Of a DNA stretch of 64,000 bases, positions 54,268 to 62,748 are shown piece after piece; position 1 is the stretch's first letter, and the number at the start of each line of letters is the position of its first letter. The notes below the pieces were generated by a model. That model ran no database searches, was not told the DNA's origin, and worked only from the letters and a program-made list of their open reading frames with translations. Position numbers and translations under genes: made by a program. The stretch lies in assembly GCF_009754945.1 (NCBI RefSeq), contig NZ_WPIN01000004.1:682001-746000 (forward strand), written 5' to 3'. Source of the stretch: Spirosoma arboris (GTDB taxonomy: Bacteria; Bacteroidota; Bacteroidia; Cytophagales; Spirosomataceae).

Positions 54268-54684
54268 TTAGTAGGGGATGAACTGATCATCGATAGTAGG
54301 GCTACGCTGGTGCGTCTCGATAAATGCCTCCCACCAGGACCGCATTGTTTCCTGTTGCTGGTCCAACGTGGTGCCCGGCACATGCCTTCCATACGGGTTG
54401 TAGCGATAAGCAATGATCGATTCGAGACCATAAGTCTCATAAAGCAGCCTACGCACGGTGGATTCAGCCATGTCTCCCTGAATCTGAATCGGGTCAGTAG
54501 ATCGGCCCATTTTGCTCAGCACATAGTCAGGGGCTACATAGGCCTCCTCATCAAATCGATCCGCTTTGTAAAAGCCGGGTGAGGGCTGGAAAAGGACAAT
54601 TGTTAAGAGCGGCCATCTGGCTTCCAGTGTTTGCTGAACCTGCTGATGGGTCATGCCCTGTTGAAGGGTGATGCTGGTGTTCAT
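54268..54684 (-). CDS. Hypothetical protein
   Basis: This 138-residue soluble protein begins MNTSITLQQGMTHQQVQQTLEARWPLLTIVLFQ and contains YGLESIIAYRYNPYGRHVPGTTLDQQQETMRSWWEAFIETHQ. A charged/aromatic mix with no signal, membrane segment or recognised motif is visible. I cannot assign a family. Length and codon use look like a real gene. It is convergent with no neighbour and stands alone. Confidence 0.55.
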   Translation of the reverse strand: MNTSITLQQGMTHQQVQQTLEARWPLLTIVLFQPSPGFYKADRFDEEAYVAPDYVLSKMGRSTDPIQIQGDMAESTVRRLLYETYGLESIIAYRYNPYGRHVPGTTLDQQQETMRSWWEAFIETHQRSPTIDDQFIPY

Positions 54685-55360
54685 AGACCAAGTTTACAAA
54701 AGCGTTCGACGATTTGATGCTCCATTGAAAATGGCCAACCTAGTAAAATTAGCGTTTTAGGAGATTGTTCCTATTTGTAAAGCAAAGGGAGACCATAAAA
54801 AAAACTGAGGTGAATTATGTTAGGCAACCAGTAGACTTACTCAAAAGTAGCGGATCTACGGAAAGACAGGTTGCTTTTGAGCAAAAACCGGCTGCTACTC
54901 CTATCCGAAATCATCTGGGACAAGTCGCTCGTTAAGTCAATAACCTGGAGCACCTCAAACTTTTTTATGCTCTCAAATTCTGGCCAGGAAATTGATCGCC
55001 GACGAAGCCAGATAACCCACCATAGATAGGTCGTCGCTCAACGGTACGCATTTAACTACCTCCTACAATTTCTGTCCGTTTTAGGTACATCACGTGTCCA
55101 GAATCGGACAATTAACTTACACGCAATCTGTCAAAAACCGCGTCAAACGCAAATCAGAGCTGATGTAGGCAATTGGTCTTTTATTTGTCCGGAATTATAG
55201 GAGAAAATAACCAAACCATGAAATGGGCTTTTCTGGGTGGGTGAACGCAACTGATGAAACCTCGATCCGTCGCACCAGATCGTAATGACCGGTGCGGGTG
55301 GTGCGGTATCCCGACCATATTATCAAGAACCATATACATCTCCTTTTTACTAGCCCTGCC
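54685..55360. other. Intergenic region without recognised gene
   Basis: About 675 bases. No protein-like frame, tRNA or strong hairpin is seen. The promoter of the FtsX-type permease is expected near its right end. Confidence 0.5.
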
Positions 55361-57796
55361 ATGCTACTGAATTATGTCAAAATAGCTTACCGTAACCTGC
55401 TCAACAACAAGGGATTTTCGGCCATCAACATCATCGGACTTGCGTTGGGGATTGCCTGTTCCATCGTGTTGTTCCTGTTCATTCTCGATGAGCTAAACTT
55501 CGACGCATTCAATAAAAAAGCCAGCCAGACCTATCGGCTTTACGTTCACAGTTCGATTAACAACGAAGAATCGAACAATGCCAAGACGGCACCTCCGGCT
55601 GGTCCTACACTCGTGCAGATGCTCCCTGAAGTGCTCACCCAAACACGCATCGGCTACTTTGGTGTACATGATTTGCGGTATAAAGACAAGATTTTCAGGG
55701 AAAACAGCATCTACACGGCCGACTCCACCTATTTCGATGTGTTTACGCTTCCCTTCATTCATGGTGATCCGTCGATTGCCCTCAAAAATCCGAACAGCAT
55801 TGTCCTGACCGAAACCATGGCCAGCAAATACTTCGGACAGGAAAACCCGACGGGAAAATCGTTTCTGGTCGACGGAACAAACTCATATCAGATTACGGGT
55901 GTCATGAAAGACTTTCCCGCTAAGTCGCATTTCCGTTGCGATTTCCTGTTGTCGATGTCGACCTATCCCGAGGTTAATCAACAAAACTGGCTGCAGGGGA
56001 ATTACTCCACTTACATTGTTCTCAAAGAGGGGGCAGATCCTACGCGGGTCGAGCGCAAAATGCAGCAAGCCATTCTTGGCCGTTTAGGACCTGAGATCGA
56101 AAAAGCATTGGGTTTTTCTATGCAGCAATTTCTGGCTAACGGCAATGTATTTGAGTATCGGATGCAACCGTTATTATCCATTTATCTGCACGCAAAACGG
56201 CAATACAATATCGACCCCAATACCGAGTGGGGTAACGCCCGAATTGGCGACAGTACGTATGTGTATATTTTCTCGGTGGTGGCGTTATTTATTCTGCTGA
56301 TTGCCGTCATCAATTTCGTCAACCTATCGACAGCCCGTTCTGAGAAGCGCGCCAAAGAAGTAGGCATCCGAAAAGCCATTGGTTCGAGTCGCTTAAAACT
56401 AATGGGGCAGTTCACGACCGAATCCATACTACTGACCGGTCTTTCGGTCCTTGTGGCGTTGTTTTTGGTACAACTCATGCTTCCCGGCTTCAACCAGATT
56501 GCAGGTCGGCAGTTGACACTACCGCTTTTTACCAATGCGTATACCCTTCCGGCGCTACTTGCTTTTACACTTCTCGTAGGCCTGCTGGCGGGAAGTTATC
56601 CCGCCTTTTTCCTGTCGTCTTTTCGGCCGGTCGAGGTGTTAAAATCGGGCGTACAAAAACGAAAATCCTCCTTACGAAGCCTGTTGGTGATTACCCAGTT
56701 CTCGATATCCATTACGCTAATTCTGGGTATGATCATCATCCGAAACCAATTAGGGTATCTTCAGCATAAAGACCTTGGATTCAACAAAGAGCACTTACTC
56801 TCGATCAACAATGGAGCAGCACTAGGCGATAAACTCAAACCATTTAAAGCTGAGTTATTGAAAAATCCAGCCATATTATCGGTCAGCAACTCATCCTTAT
56901 TATTTGCAAACGGTATTCCGGGAAGTGCTTATTTGTTGGGGAAACGGTCGGGTACTGATCCCATTTTAAGCCAGTTTCTAGACGTCGATGCGGATTTCGT
57001 AAAAACGTTTGCGGTGCCGTTAAAAGCCGGGCGCTTTTTCTCCAACGATCGGCCGGCCGACAGCACTGCCGTGGTCATCAACGAAGCGGCCCTTCACGCA
57101 TTTAATACGAACAACCCGTTAGATCAGGAACTGACCGAAGTCGATGTAAATGGCTCTAAAACCTATAGAATCATTGGTGTTATAAAAGACTTCAATTATG
57201 AATCGCTTCACCGCCAGGTTCGTCCTTTGGTGTTTCACCTTAGTCCCGTTCGGCAAGCCACCAGTATTTTAACTATCCGAATTCAGCCCAATGCCACAAA
57301 AAATGCGATTGATTACATCGAAGAAACCTGGCAACGATTCGAAAAAACGGAACAATGTCACTATTCGTTTTTAGATGAGCGGCTGGCCCGACTTTACGAA
57401 TCGGAACAAAAAACGAGTATTATCGCTACGGTCTTTTCGGCCCTGGCCATCTTTATTGCCTGCCTGGGCTTGTTTGGTCTGGCCGTTTTCATAACCGAGC
57501 AACGCACCAAAGAAATTGGCATCCGTAAAGTGTTAGGGGCTAGTATTCCCGAAATCCTGTTTCTGTTGTCGCGCCAATTTATTGTCTGGGTTGCCATTGC
57601 CATTCTGATTGCATCGCCCCTTGCCTGGTACGCCATGAGCCGATGGCTCGACAACTTCGCCTACCGCGTCGCTATTTCGTGGTGGGTATTTGTTGTGGCC
57701 GCTTTTCTGGCCATTGGCATTGCCATATTGACGGTGAGTTTTCAGAGTCTCAAAGCTGCGTTGATGAATCCGGTAAAATCATTGCGGTCGGAATAA
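55361..57796 (+). CDS. FtsX/MacB-family ABC transporter permease
   Basis: ATG 55361 gives MLLNYVKIAYRNLLNNKGFSAINIIGLALGIAC, the usual start of Bacteroidota FtsX-type permeases; a longer frame from 55292 is less likely. The protein is 811 residues with two repeats. Each has a large extracytoplasmic MacB_PCD domain (about 45-270 and 450-640) and FtsX helices (about 285-420 and 690-800). The conserved motifs are SEKRAKEVGIRKAIGSSR and EQRTKEIGIRKVLGAS. No ATPase partner gene is adjacent. Function is export or membrane remodelling of unknown cargo. Confidence 0.9.
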   Translation: MLLNYVKIAYRNLLNNKGFSAINIIGLALGIACSIVLFLFILDELNFDAFNKKASQTYRLYVHSSINNEESNNAKTAPPAGPTLVQMLPEVLTQTRIGYFGVHDLRYKDKIFRENSIYTADSTYFDVFTLPFIHGDPSIALKNPNSIVLTETMASKYFGQENPTGKSFLVDGTNSYQITGVMKDFPAKSHFRCDFLLSMSTYPEVNQQNWLQGNYSTYIVLKEGADPTRVERKMQQAILGRLGPEIEKALGFSMQQFLANGNVFEYRMQPLLSIYLHAKRQYNIDPNTEWGNARIGDSTYVYIFSVVALFILLIAVINFVNLSTARSEKRAKEVGIRKAIGSSRLKLMGQFTTESILLTGLSVLVALFLVQLMLPGFNQIAGRQLTLPLFTNAYTLPALLAFTLLVGLLAGSYPAFFLSSFRPVEVLKSGVQKRKSSLRSLLVITQFSISITLILGMIIIRNQLGYLQHKDLGFNKEHLLSINNGAALGDKLKPFKAELLKNPAILSVSNSSLLFANGIPGSAYLLGKRSGTDPILSQFLDVDADFVKTFAVPLKAGRFFSNDRPADSTAVVINEAALHAFNTNNPLDQELTEVDVNGSKTYRIIGVIKDFNYESLHRQVRPLVFHLSPVRQATSILTIRIQPNATKNAIDYIEETWQRFEKTEQCHYSFLDERLARLYESEQKTSIIATVFSALAIFIACLGLFGLAVFITEQRTKEIGIRKVLGASIPEILFLLSRQFIVWVAIAILIASPLAWYAMSRWLDNFAYRVAISWWVFVVAAFLAIGIAILTVSFQSLKAALMNPVKSLRSE

Positions 57797-58150
57797 AGGA
57801 CACTGTAGATCTGCCTTTGTGATCTTAGCTCGTTGGCCAACAGGTAGTCTATTAATCTCAAACCGAACGATGTACTGGGCGGCTAGCCTTCTTTTTTCCA
57901 GTGTAGTAGAAGCAGGGCGACCTAAATAAAGTCGCATGTTGGTTAGATAGGAACCAATAGTATCTTCGGATATACCTGCTTCTCGTAGCCGCTGCTCGGT
58001 AGATAGTAAAATATCTTGGTAGCCAGGCAAGACAGGGCCATTGAGGGCGAGCATACATCTGATTTTCGGAATCCTTGAAGCGGCAATGGTTGCTCCTTCA
58101 CTGTGCCCGATAACTCCAATTCGTCGTGCATCTACTACCCTATATTCCAC
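57779..58150 (-). pseudogene. Alpha/beta hydrolase fragment
   Basis: About 123 residues (MEYRVVDARRIGVIGHSEGATIAASRIPKIRCMLALNGPVLPGYQDILLSTEQRL) match the nucleophile-elbow region of dienelactone hydrolase/BAAT-type enzymes, with Ser in GHSEGA. Both the N-terminal strands and the catalytic Asp and His segments are missing. The frame runs into the end of the permease gene, where the coding text stops making sense, so only the part from about 57797 on is genuine. It is a gene remnant. Confidence 0.65.
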
Positions 58151-58681
58151 TTGCTTTCCAGTCTTAAATTGACATCTCTCATATCAACGTATCATTTTGA
58201 TAGGTATAGATGAGTTTGTAGAACACTAGCCAAGCTTATTCATTAGGGTTCCGACCTTAAAGAAGCCCCAACCCCCCCTTTGCAGATACAGCATGGATGT
58301 CGAAGTTCAGTAAAATTTATTGAATAATGAGCCTGATCATTTCGCTCCTAAACAATTTTTTTTCTGGATTTACTTAACTGTGCCCGATTAATGAAGGTAA
58401 CTATGTCATTCGTTAGCTCCTATGAATTATACAATATTATACTGGCTAGCTTGGTAAAAAATAGTATTTATAACATCTAATAATAGTACAAACTTACTTT
58501 CTATCGATCTCGATCAGGAAAACCCTGGTATTGTTGACTGATTGAAGACGATTGAAACGCAGTGTCACGACTTATCAACTTAAAGTCACTACCTACTGAA
58601 CTCGTTTTATTATGTTTATTTCTCCTAAAAAGGGTTTGGCTTATTGATGGATCAAATCTAAATGTTGTGGAGCGACTTGGC
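58151..58681. other. Intergenic region without recognised gene
   Basis: About 530 AT-rich bases between two gene remnants. No credible frame or RNA gene is seen. Confidence 0.5.
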
Positions 58682-59055
58682 TTAGGCATATAAATGAGTC
58701 AGTTGATAAAGGAAGAATTCCACATTCCGAACTTCACAGAATTGATTGCGAAAGGCCTTGATTTTGGTATTAAACGATTCAGTCGGGGCTAGATTGAGCC
58801 ATCGGCACTGTTTGATATGAAGCAAGACCTGATGGCTCCGCATGGGGAAATTTTGTACGGTAATGCAGGAAAACAAACCCTTAGACAACAAATTGTCCTT
58901 TTGCTGCTCTTTAGGTTGATTATTTAATTCCTCAAGGTGCAGATGCAAGGTCTGTGCATGCTGATCGACCAATATAAGCTCAAAATGATCCAGAATGAAA
59001 TTGAGTAAAAGTAACTTGATCAGGGGTATGTGGCCCTCTAAAACAAATGAACTTG
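58682..59055 (-). mobile_element. ISAon1-type transposase with internal deletion
   Basis: The frame reads FVLEGHIPLIKLLLLNFILDHFELILVDQ, TLHLHLEELNNQPKEQQ and NFPMRSHQVLLHIKQCRWLNL. This is the N-terminal ISAon1 family region ('HFELVxV...LHVHLEELN...VFLHIKRRRW'). It then jumps directly to APTESFNTKIKAFRNQFCEVRNVEFFLYQLTHLYA, the last segment of the transposase catalytic protein (ISL3-like). The whole centre is missing, so this is a non-autonomous remnant. The frame has no stop across the junction. Confidence 0.75.
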
Positions 59056-59157
59056 GTTCGAAAACACAAGCCTAGAAAAAAACAACGCCCTCCACAACTG
59101 TTGGGCTTGGCCCGAATTGATCGGGTGTGTTAGTAAACGTGTTAGTAGAAATGAAAA

Positions 59158-59187
59158 AAGCACTTAACATTTAGATGCTAAGTGCTT
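59158..59187 (-). terminator. Terminator-like hairpin after the tRNA-Val fragment
   Basis: AAGCACTTA (59158-59166) and TAAGTGCTT (59179-59187) pair, with A residues on the plus strand to the left giving a T run in minus-strand transcripts. It is downstream of the tRNA fragment in the direction of tRNA transcription, so it is probably the original tRNA terminator. Confidence 0.65.
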
Positions 59188-59199
59188 GATTTTCACTAG

Positions 59200-59246
59200 T
59201 GGGAGTTGACGGGTTCGAACCGCCGACCCTCTGCTTGTAAGGCAGA
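59200..59246 (-). other. attL: 3' fragment of tRNA-Val(UAC)
   Basis: On the minus strand the bases match the 3' two-thirds of tRNA-Val. The anticodon arm is TCTGC-CTTACAA-GCAGA with anticodon TAC. A variable loop, the T arm with GGTTCGAACC and the acceptor half AACTCCCA follow. The 5' half (D arm and acceptor) is absent: the sequence to the right is unrelated. It marks the left attachment site of the element with the integrase at 59444; the intact tRNA-Val copy should lie at the right end beyond the window. Confidence 0.8.
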
Positions 59247-59368
59247 ATCTATCCCTTTATCGTTTCCTCTCTTTATCTCTTCTTGCTTACAAATATAGCT
59301 ATTAATCAATAGGTTAACAATTATTCTATTTCTACTATCTTATGGTTATTACGTTTTATTGATTAGAT

Positions 59369-59392
59369 TTGTGTATCAAATTGTGTATCAAA
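59369..59392. repeat. Perfect tandem 12-bp repeat upstream of integrase
   Basis: TTGTGTATCAAA occurs twice back to back, 52 bases before the integrase start. It could be integrase arm-binding sites or an autoregulatory operator. Confidence 0.6.
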
Positions 59393-59443
59393 CGCCTGAA
59401 TACTATCGATCCTCTGCCTACTATATAAAAGGCCCCTGAATTT

Positions 59444-60706
59444 ATGGCAAAAACGCCGAAGGAACCCAAACCTACAGCCGCTATTGTGCTGGATACGCGT
59501 CGACAGAAACAGGATGGCACCTACCCTCTAAGACTGCGCGTGACGTTTCAGCGTGACCGTAAGTACTATAGTGTCAAGCTACCGGATTTAACCCAGCCCG
59601 AATGGGAAAAACTAAATGGGGAGCGTTTGCGCGATGAAAAGCTTCGGGAGATTCGGGATAAAATCAAGACCTACGAAAGCGATGCCGATACAGTTCTGAA
59701 AGACCTGTCGCATTTCACGTTTGCCCGCTTTGAGAAAGATTACTTTGCTGATCACACGATTGATACCAAAGCCAGAGCTGAGGATGTTTATCACGCCTTT
59801 GAGGAGCAAATCAAAAAGATGGCCAAGCAGGGCAGCGCTTCAACGGCATCCATTTACCAGACTACGCTAAACTCATTGAAGGGCTTTAAGCCTCGCCTGC
59901 GATTTGAAGAGGTTACCGCTTCGTTTCTGGAGAAGTATGACGACTACCTTACAGGTGCAGGAAAGTCTGTTACAACGGTTAGTATTTACCTGCGTAACCT
60001 GCGTACCATCGTCAACCAGGCTAAGGCTAAAGGGATTATTGCACCTGAAGAATACCCGTTCGGCAAGAATCAATATGAAGTACCTGCGGCCCGTAATGTA
60101 AAGAAAGCCTTGACACTCTCGGAGATTGAGAAGATCTATCAATTCTCAACGGAAGTCGGAAGCCTACCTGATCGGGCTAAAGACTTCTGGTTCTTTTCCT
60201 ATCTCTGCAATGGGATCAATGTTAAGGACATTTGCCGCCTGCGCTGGAAAGATATCGATGGGGACCGGGTAAGCTTCATTCGAGCCAAGACAGCTAGGAC
60301 CAAGCGTCGAAATCAAAAGGCGGTTGTTGTGATCCTAACCGATGTGTCACGCGCTATTTTGGATAAATGGGGCACTAAACATCGTTTGCCCGATAACTAT
60401 GTATTTCCAATTCTACCCATGGACGTAACACCCCAGCGAGAACGGGAACTGGTGCAATACTTGACGCGCTCAATGAATAAGTACGTGGGCAGAATGGCCA
60501 TTGAGATAGGAATTGATAAGCCTGTGACTACATACACTGCTAGGCATTCATTTAGCACTGTTTTAAAGCGTTCTGGAGCTCCTATTGAATTCATCAGTGA
60601 AAGCCTTGGCCATCATGATTTACGCACTACCGAGAACTACCTGGATAGCTTTGAGGATGATGTCAAACGGCAGTATGCCAGTAACTTGCTAAACTTCAAA
60701 TCCTAG
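59444..60706 (+). CDS. Tyrosine recombinase (site-specific integrase)
   Basis: This 420-residue protein has an N-terminal arm-binding domain (about 10-80), a SAM-like core-binding domain (about 95-200) and the catalytic domain. Catalytic residues seen are Arg367 with His368 in TARHSFST, His390/391 in LGHHDL and the nucleophile Tyr399 in TTENYLDSF. The first active-site Arg is expected in CNGINVKDICRLRWKDI, where the usual 'T-G-x-R' is altered as in many Bacteroidota integrases. It is the first gene inside the attL site and is read away from it. Confidence 0.9.
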   Translation: MAKTPKEPKPTAAIVLDTRRQKQDGTYPLRLRVTFQRDRKYYSVKLPDLTQPEWEKLNGERLRDEKLREIRDKIKTYESDADTVLKDLSHFTFARFEKDYFADHTIDTKARAEDVYHAFEEQIKKMAKQGSASTASIYQTTLNSLKGFKPRLRFEEVTASFLEKYDDYLTGAGKSVTTVSIYLRNLRTIVNQAKAKGIIAPEEYPFGKNQYEVPAARNVKKALTLSEIEKIYQFSTEVGSLPDRAKDFWFFSYLCNGINVKDICRLRWKDIDGDRVSFIRAKTARTKRRNQKAVVVILTDVSRAILDKWGTKHRLPDNYVFPILPMDVTPQRERELVQYLTRSMNKYVGRMAIEIGIDKPVTTYTARHSFSTVLKRSGAPIEFISESLGHHDLRTTENYLDSFEDDVKRQYASNLLNFKS

Positions 60707-60709
60707 TAT

Positions 60710-61798
60710 ATGAGTAATAATCGAATTCCTTTCCGCGAATTAGCAAAGATGGAAAAGGGAGAAATTCCAATGACTGAAGAAGGTAGGGCTCAGATTGAGA
60801 AATGGAGTGCAATGGTTCGTCCTATTATAGAGCAGCAAAAAATCATGAATTTGGCGGTTAAAAATGCAATGGCCTCCCTTTCCTCTCCGTCAATATCTGC
60901 TGCTTCCTCTATAATAAATTCAGTTAAACCCCTTCTTACCATACCTGCTTCAAACTTTAATATTCCAATTGTAAAGGGCTTTGCTACCCCGAATATCATT
61001 ATCTATGCTGAATCAATCCGAAAAGCCTTTCAGCCTACTGCTAACTTATTAAATGATTTAAGAATTCACAGTGAAGGCATTAGGGCCTTTTTTGAAAGGC
61101 TTAAGAACGATCCTACTTTTCAGGAGCGCCTGAAGCTGCTTGCTGATAAAGAAAAGATGTTCAGGCGATTACTAAAACAATGGGAGATGTATTTAGTCAA
61201 AAAGGCAAATGAAATGCCTTTTGAGTCGTTTGCGCACCATATTGAATACGCTTGTTATGATCTAATTGATTACGCAGGAGACAATAAAGAGTTGGCGTCA
61301 TTAAATGACTCAGATTTCATTAGCTTATTTAAGGACGTTGTTGCTAAACTAGCCGTAGAAGATGAACTACAGTTTGAGCAACAGAAAGCAAGGCATAAAC
61401 AATCTCCTAATATTGTTTTACCTGTAAAGACCGGAAAACGCCAAGTATTAGTTAAGCATTACGATAATTTTACATCCATTTTTAGGAATCCCGATGACAT
61501 TAGCAGCTGCGTTGAAGCCTTATATAAACTAGAGACTCCCGTTATAAATGATGCAGGTGGCTGGATTGGCAAAAAACGTGGTTCATATAGTAGTATATCA
61601 GTCTTAGTAGCCTGGATCGAAGTTTTGGAGATAAGGGCAAAAATTTATCCACAAATTGACCGTTGCCATTTGGCAGAACTGCTTAACTCTTATTTCTCCG
61701 GCTTAAATATGGGAACTAAAGACCCAGGCATGTTCAATAAACAGAACGATGTTCAACAACAGTATAAGACGATATTCCTAGCAATGATAAATAAATAG
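60710..61798 (+). CDS. Unrecognised cargo protein next to integrase
   Basis: This 362-residue protein starts three bases after the integrase stop, so it is co-transcribed. The first half is helical with charged stretches (EKGEIPMTEEGRAQIEKWSAMVRPIIEQQ; residues 60-75 rich in Ser/Ala). A central helix-rich part has ERLKLLADKEKMFRRLLKQWEMYLVKK. The last 90 residues (about 268-360) contain SSCVEALYKLETPVINDAGGWIGKKRGSYSSISVLVAWIEVLEIR, with a KRG-type basic motif. No signal or membrane helix. Its base composition is AT-richer than neighbouring genes. I do not recognise a family; a role in element maintenance or defence is possible but unsupported. Confidence 0.55.
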   Translation: MSNNRIPFRELAKMEKGEIPMTEEGRAQIEKWSAMVRPIIEQQKIMNLAVKNAMASLSSPSISAASSIINSVKPLLTIPASNFNIPIVKGFATPNIIIYAESIRKAFQPTANLLNDLRIHSEGIRAFFERLKNDPTFQERLKLLADKEKMFRRLLKQWEMYLVKKANEMPFESFAHHIEYACYDLIDYAGDNKELASLNDSDFISLFKDVVAKLAVEDELQFEQQKARHKQSPNIVLPVKTGKRQVLVKHYDNFTSIFRNPDDISSCVEALYKLETPVINDAGGWIGKKRGSYSSISVLVAWIEVLEIRAKIYPQIDRCHLAELLNSYFSGLNMGTKDPGMFNKQNDVQQQYKTIFLAMINK

Positions 61799-61822
61799 AA
61801 ATAGTATGTAATTCCATTTCTT

Positions 61823-61847
61823 GAATTGCCGGAATTGCCGGAATTGC
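61823..61847 (+). repeat. Short tandem repeat
   Basis: The 9-bp unit GAATTGCCG occurs two full times and a third partial time just before the HTH gene. Confidence 0.7.
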
Positions 61848-61889
61848 TTAGACCTTACTTGCTGCCATGTTCTACCAAGTTAAATAGAC

Positions 61890-62243
61890 ATGGAAGCAAA
61901 TAAAATTATAATCACAACTCCCCTAGAATTACAAACACTTATCGCTGATGCGGTGAGTGCGGCTATTAAATATGGATCGACATCCATATTTAATACTACA
62001 CCGGTAGTCTCTATCTCTGAGCCAGATTTACTCACAATCAAGAAAGCTTCTGAGTTCGTGAATCTTGCTGTTCCGACCATATATAGTATGGTTGGGCGCA
62101 ACGAAATTCCTTTTATGAAGAGGGCTAAAAAGCTGTACTTCTCGCGCCAGGAACTGGAAAGCTGGATTCGTGCTGGCCGTAAAAAGACCACTGCGGAATG
62201 TGTGGACGAAGTTAGAGCAGATCTAAAAGGGCGAAATGCATGA
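61890..62243 (+). CDS. HTH_17/AlpA-like DNA-binding protein (excisionase-like)
   Basis: This 117-residue protein has an N-terminal extension and a helix-turn-helix of the MerR/AlpA type at about 48-95: LLTIKKASEFVNLAVPTIYSMVGRNEIPFMKRAKKLYFSRQELESWI. Proteins of this form accompany integrases in Bacteroidota mobile elements and can act as excisionases or activators. Its stop overlaps the start of the next gene by four bases (ATGA). Confidence 0.85.
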   Translation: MEANKIIITTPLELQTLIADAVSAAIKYGSTSIFNTTPVVSISEPDLLTIKKASEFVNLAVPTIYSMVGRNEIPFMKRAKKLYFSRQELESWIRAGRKKTTAECVDEVRADLKGRNA

Positions 62244-62653
62244 ACCAACTCCCTGCCTTCCGCCAACTCCAAAATTTCATTGGAGCAAATACTGCTCGTA
62301 AGAGTAGACTGAAAGGGCCGAAACCAGAAACGGCAAATGCGCTAACAAAACGACTAATTTCCTTCTTACGGAATCGTGGCCATTTTGCCGCCCGTATCAA
62401 CACGACGGGGCTTTACGATGAGAAGCTGGGTAAGTACCGACCATCGGGAGCTACTACTGGCGTACCGGATGTGATCTCCTGTATTGAGGGCCATTTCGTG
62501 GGCCTGGAGATTAAAATCGGAGCCGACCGATTGAGCAAAAAGCAACAGCAAATCGCCTTGCAGATCAACAGCGCTGGAGGCTTTTACCTGATCGTTCGCT
62601 CGTTTGATGATTTCGAGAAGTTCTACGCCGAACTAATCACCCCGTCTTTCTGA
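62240..62653 (+). CDS. VRR-NUC domain nuclease
   Basis: This 137-residue protein has a compact PD-(D/E)XK-type nuclease core with GVPDVI (Asp77), GLEIKIG (Glu90 and Lys92) and the Q of SKKQQQIA. This is the standalone VRR-NUC size common in phages and mobile elements, with predicted structure-specific DNA cleavage. It overlaps the HTH gene and precedes the DUF3987 gene by 95 bases. Confidence 0.88.
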   Translation: MNQLPAFRQLQNFIGANTARKSRLKGPKPETANALTKRLISFLRNRGHFAARINTTGLYDEKLGKYRPSGATTGVPDVISCIEGHFVGLEIKIGADRLSKKQQQIALQINSAGGFYLIVRSFDDFEKFYAELITPSF

Positions 62654-62748
62654 TGTGCTACTTCGATTATACCTCCTTGGGCTCCATCCACTACCACAAA
62701 AAACGGGCTGATGCCACCACGCACCAACCCGCTTAACTCATTGATTTT

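Noticed and set aside
58501-58689. 62-residue minus-strand frame
   Set aside because: Low-complexity Ser/Arg/Asn-rich with no motif; probably random.
59200-59246. A functional tRNA gene
   Set aside because: The 5' acceptor strand and D arm are missing; only the anticodon arm, T arm and 3' acceptor half are present.
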